A stretch of 9,898 bases of DNA, taken from Chloroflexota bacterium. GTDB lineage: Bacteria; Chloroflexota; Anaerolineae; Anaerolineales; Villigracilaceae. How positions within the stretch are numbered: the first letter of the stretch is position 1; each line of letters begins with the position of its first letter. The stretch is taken from positions 1 to 9,898 of the forward strand of contig JAKANW010000061.1 in the NCBI GenBank assembly GCA_021823555.1, in the 5' to 3' direction. Made by a program: the position numbers and the translations under genes. The notes beneath the pieces are model-generated. The model saw only the letters and a list, made by a program, of their open reading frames with translations. It was not told the DNA's origin and ran no database searches. This document shows positions 7,237 through 9,898 of the stretch, piece by piece.

Positions 7237-9898
7237 TTATGGGAGCGGTAGGCTAAACGTGCGAGCCAGGAATACAGCCATCTCAGCGCGGGTGATGGAA
7301 TTTTCAGGGCAATATTTTCCACTGCTACAACCGCTGGTAATCCCCTCGGCAGCCAAACGTTCGATCCAGGCCGCGGCCCAGTAGTTAGTGGGCACATCGG
7401 TAAAGACACCGGTAGCCGGAGGCGGCGAATAGCTGCTGCCATGTTTGGCCTTGAGCAGGAAGACAGCCATTTGAGCGCGTGTGACAGTGCCTTCGGGACA
7501 GTAGTTATTACTGCCGCATCCGCCCGTGATACCTTCTGCGGACAATTGTTCGATCCACCTGGCTGCCCAATAATTGGATGGGACATCGCCAAAGACGGTC
7601 CCGCTGGGGGCAGGCGGACTATAGGATGAGCCGTGTCTGCCTTTCAGCAGGAAGATGGCCATCTCTGCGCGGGTCACGGAGTTATCCGGGCAGTAAGTGC
7701 CGCTTCCGCAGCCGCCTGTGATGCCGCTGTCGTTCAGAGCTTCGACCCATTGGTAGGCCCAGTAGGATGATGAAACGTCCGTGAACGTGGGGCGACAGCG
7801 ATAGATCGAAATATCGTCCAGCCACCAGCCCCAATCATAGATACTGCTATCCAGTCCCATGCGCCAGCGGAACATGACATTTTTGCCTGCCAGTGTTCGT
7901 AAATCCATACGGGTAGAGATGTAGCCGTGACTGTCAGCTACAAAGGCGCTGCGACCGCCCAAAGGATTACCATAGCTGGTGGCAAGTGTCCCATTGTATC
8001 CGTTGGCGGTCAGGAGCGAGCCGGCATCAGCCCAAGTGACGCCGTTATCCGTGCTATATTCGATCACGCCACCATCATAATAGGTTCCGGCATAGTCGTC
8101 GAAACCAAAGGCCTGGTTGAAGAGCATTTGACCGCCCTGCGGAATGGTAATGGCTTTTAGCCGTACATACGCATCGGTAATAGCGTCCGGGTAATCATCT
8201 GCGTATAGGAAATTTGACCCACTGGTTGCAAAGGGCCCGTAGGGAGAATCATACTGCCAGCGCGGACCTATACCGGTGATGATACCTGTCATCCAGTTGC
8301 TGGAGCCGCTTTCCAGGTTGTCAGAGAAGGTCGTACTTCCGGTTACTGGATTGCCGCTTGCGCAGGAGGCTGCCTCGGGGTTGAATCCGGGAACTGGTTG
8401 GGATGTCATTTCCACGGCCAGGGCAGCATTGTTGACTTGGGTGCAGTCACTGGCGGTAATTCCGGCAGTACCGATCAGGCTGGCACAGGCTCCATTGAGC
8501 GCATAGTATAAGCTAAGATAATCGGCGCCGGAAGTCAACCAATTGGTTTGTACCTCGTAATAGATCTTTGCTACCTTGGTGATACCCAGACCGGCGATGG
8601 TACGACCATTGAACGTGTCGCCATCCACCATCAGGTAAGCAGCCTTGTTGTTAATGCCGCTATTGAAATGTACGCCACCATTGTCCAAATCCCCGATGTA
8701 ATAATTGGCGCTGGTCATCTTATCTGGATCACCGTAAATTGTGGGATCCTTCATGCTGCGGATGGCCCCGATGGAAAGGTCTTCTCCCATCAGCCACTTC
8801 ACAGCAGCGCTATCATTTCCCATTCCATCCACCTGGTCCACGAACTCACCCCACACATCAGAGAATGACTCGTTGATGGCGCCAGATTGATAGTAATAGA
8901 ACAGGTTTGACTCTCTTGCGGTGACACCATGGGTCAATTCATGTGCCACTACGTCGTCGGCGCTTGCAAAACCGGCTCCATATACCATCTGACTGCCATT
9001 CCAGAAGGCATTTTGGTAATTATTTCCATAATTAACTGTGGATTTTATGGTCATACCGGCGTTGTCAATGCTGTCGCGGTTATGATACGTCCAGTAGAAA
9101 TCGTATGTTGCACCCGCGTAAACGTGGGCGTTCACCGCATCGGTACTGCCGCCTGAACAGGTGGGGTTGGATTCGTTGCACACCAAAGTACCGGGCAGAA
9201 TCGTGCCGCCGCCGGCGTCATAGGTCATACGGTTCTTGGCCGCATCAATTTGATTGATACTCAACGTAATGCCGCCGCGAACTGCATCTACCAGCACCAA
9301 TTGGTTCAAGGGTGCAAGTTCTGTGGGAGTAACATTCATGCGCCAAACCAGGACCGCGTCGCCTTTATATGGAGTGAGCAGGTCCGGGCTGTAGATCCAC
9401 AACTCTGGTTCGCTTACAACCAGTCGGCTGGCATCCATCCCGCTGGTTTTGGCAGTGGCGAGCAGGGCAGTCTGTTTGGCGGTCTCGCTATCCACCACGG
9501 GCGTGATACTTATGTTAATGTCGGGCAGGATTTCACCGGTCACGGCGAGCACGTTTTTAGCGGAATCCATCTGAACGATCAACTCCCCAGCGATAACGGG
9601 AACCCCTTGATAGGTCTGCTGGAAGCGGACAGCGTCCCGCCCCTCAGCTGGCTTCATGATCCGCATCACGCTTAGATCTCGGTTTGCATTCTGAACCCCG
9701 AACATTTCTCCATAGGCAGACAGGAACGAGCGCGCCGCTTCTTCTGGGGTCGCATCTGGTTTGAGGATGGAGGGTTGGGAGATTGATTTTTTGGCAGGCG
9801 CACCAAGGAAGGTTACCTTACCGGTCAGGGCGTGATAGGCGATGGTTGCGTCCGGATCAATGGCGCGAACGCCGGCGCGCGAGGTCCCAAAGTTTGTT
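7237..9898 (-). CDS. Secreted thermolysin-like M4 metalloprotease with MAM-like domain and three SLH repeats (N-terminus cut off by window edge)
   Basis: A zinc endopeptidase that should act outside the cell, anchored by its C-terminal SLH repeats. 886 residues are visible and the frame stays open to the right edge, so the signal peptide is not seen. An in-frame ATG at 9705 is internal: the 64 codons upstream of it continue the propeptide sequence. Using visible numbering, an FTP-type propeptide region with GVPVIAGELIV lies near 98-108 and a PepSY-like segment near 135-210. The M4 catalytic domain covers about 250-495, with zinc motif HELTH at 319-323, third ligand E343 in NESFSD and the catalytic His H410 in GGVHFNSGI. 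A beta-rich MAM/immune-inhibitor-A-like domain spans about 522-701, and three SLH repeats fill 705-886. All catalytic residues are present, so it should be active. A strong hairpin follows the stop. Substrate and role (nutrition, S-layer processing or defence) are unknown. Confidence 0.93.
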   Translation of the reverse strand, partial: TNFGTSRAGVRAIDPDATIAYHALTGKVTFLGAPAKKSISQPSILKPDATPEEAARSFLSAYGEMFGVQNANRDLSVMRIMKPAEGRDAVRFQQTYQGVPVIAGELIVQMDSAKNVLAVTGEILPDINISITPVVDSETAKQTALLATAKTSGMDASRLVVSEPELWIYSPDLLTPYKGDAVLVWRMNVTPTELAPLNQLVLVDAVRGGITLSINQIDAAKNRMTYDAGGGTILPGTLVCNESNPTCSGGSTDAVNAHVYAGATYDFYWTYHNRDSIDNAGMTIKSTVNYGNNYQNAFWNGSQMVYGAGFASADDVVAHELTHGVTARESNLFYYYQSGAINESFSDVWGEFVDQVDGMGNDSAAVKWLMGEDLSIGAIRSMKDPTIYGDPDKMTSANYYIGDLDNGGVHFNSGINNKAAYLMVDGDTFNGRTIAGLGITKVAKIYYEVQTNWLTSGADYLSLYYALNGACASLIGTAGITASDCTQVNNAALAVEMTSQPVPGFNPEAASCASGNPVTGSTTFSDNLESGSSNWMTGIITGIGPRWQYDSPYGPFATSGSNFLYADDYPDAITDAYVRLKAITIPQGGQMLFNQAFGFDDYAGTYYDGGVIEYSTDNGVTWADAGSLLTANGYNGTLATSYGNPLGGRSAFVADSHGYISTRMDLRTLAGKNVMFRWRMGLDSSIYDWGWWLDDISIYRCRPTFTDVSSSYWAYQWVEALNDSGITGGCGSGTYCPDNSVTRAEMAIFLLKGRHGSSYSPPAPSGTVFGDVPSNYWAARWIEQLSAEGITGGCGSNNYCPEGTVTRAQMAVFLLKAKHGSSYSPPPATGVFTDVPTNYWAAAWIERLAAEGITSGCSSGKYCPENSITRAEMAVFLARTFSLPLP
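7240..7785 (-). repeat. Three tandem SLH (S-layer homology) repeats encoded in the protease gene
   Basis: Units at 7785-7597, 7596-7408 and 7407-7240 encode repeats with a 63-residue period; the last is shortened by loss of the linker. Each runs F-x-D-V, then YWA and W-[IV]-E, then GIT, a CX5C pair, YCP and TRA-[EQ]-MA-[IV]-FL. Repeats 1 and 2 end in an identical HGSSYSPP linker. SLH triplets generally bind cell-wall-linked polysaccharide, so the protease is expected to stay on the cell surface. The DNA copies have diverged, so this is not a recent duplication. Confidence 0.93.

Noticed and set aside
7240..7785. SLH region as a recent tandem DNA duplication or CRISPR-like repeat
   Set aside because: The similarity is at protein level; codons differ throughout, and the 189-base period matches protein modules.
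9703..9705. ATG at 9705 as the true start of the M4 protease
   Set aside because: The frame continues upstream to the window edge with propeptide-like sequence, so this Met is internal and the gene is truncated by the window.

Overview
The window is a run of bacterial chromosome with moderately high GC content. It carries six protein genes packed with very little intergenic space. I see no tRNA, rRNA, CRISPR array, insertion sequence or phage gene, and no gene-free stretch longer than about 140 bases. The style of the proteins suggests a Chloroflexota (Anaerolineae-like) bacterium: a secreted M4 protease with C-terminal SLH repeats that contain cysteine pairs, a TagO/WecA-type transferase with an N-F-V-D-S-M-D-G-L motif, and a very large multi-pass GT-C-like protein. 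This placement rests on recognition of protein style, not on a marker gene.

Left part (1-2255): two divergent metabolic genes. A 2-hydroxyacid dehydrogenase of the glyoxylate/hydroxypyruvate reductase type (minus strand, C-terminus cut off by the left edge) and a MOFRL-type glycerate kinase (plus strand) are separated by only 40 bases. Together they make a two-step route: glyoxylate or hydroxypyruvate to D-glycerate, then to phosphoglycerate, which enters lower glycolysis.

Middle part (2252-7099, all minus strand): a three-gene cell-surface glycan operon. The order of transcription is a family-4 glycosyltransferase, a polyprenyl-phosphate sugar-1-phosphate transferase of the WecA/TagO family, and an 886-residue multi-membrane protein resembling GT-C (family 39/ArnT-like) transferases. 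The last two overlap by ATGA, and a short GC-rich hairpin sits directly beside the ribosome binding site of the second gene. The logic is lipid-linked glycan assembly: the transferase loads the first sugar phosphate on undecaprenyl phosphate, the family-4 enzyme extends it inside the cell, and the GT-C-like protein could act on the outer face using a lipid-linked sugar. The operon meets the glycerate kinase gene tail to tail, with the two stop codons overlapping.

Right part (7163-9898, minus strand): a strong 15-bp perfect stem, probably a terminator, separates the operon from a large secreted thermolysin-like (M4) metalloprotease. The visible part of this protein runs from propeptide through catalytic domain and a MAM-like beta domain to three SLH repeats. 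Its N-terminus, including any signal peptide, lies beyond the right edge.

I find no clearly new system. The most interesting points are the codon-level history of the SLH linkers, the possible leaderless glycerate kinase transcript with overlapping divergent promoters, and the possible functional link between an SLH-anchored protease and the adjacent glycan operon.
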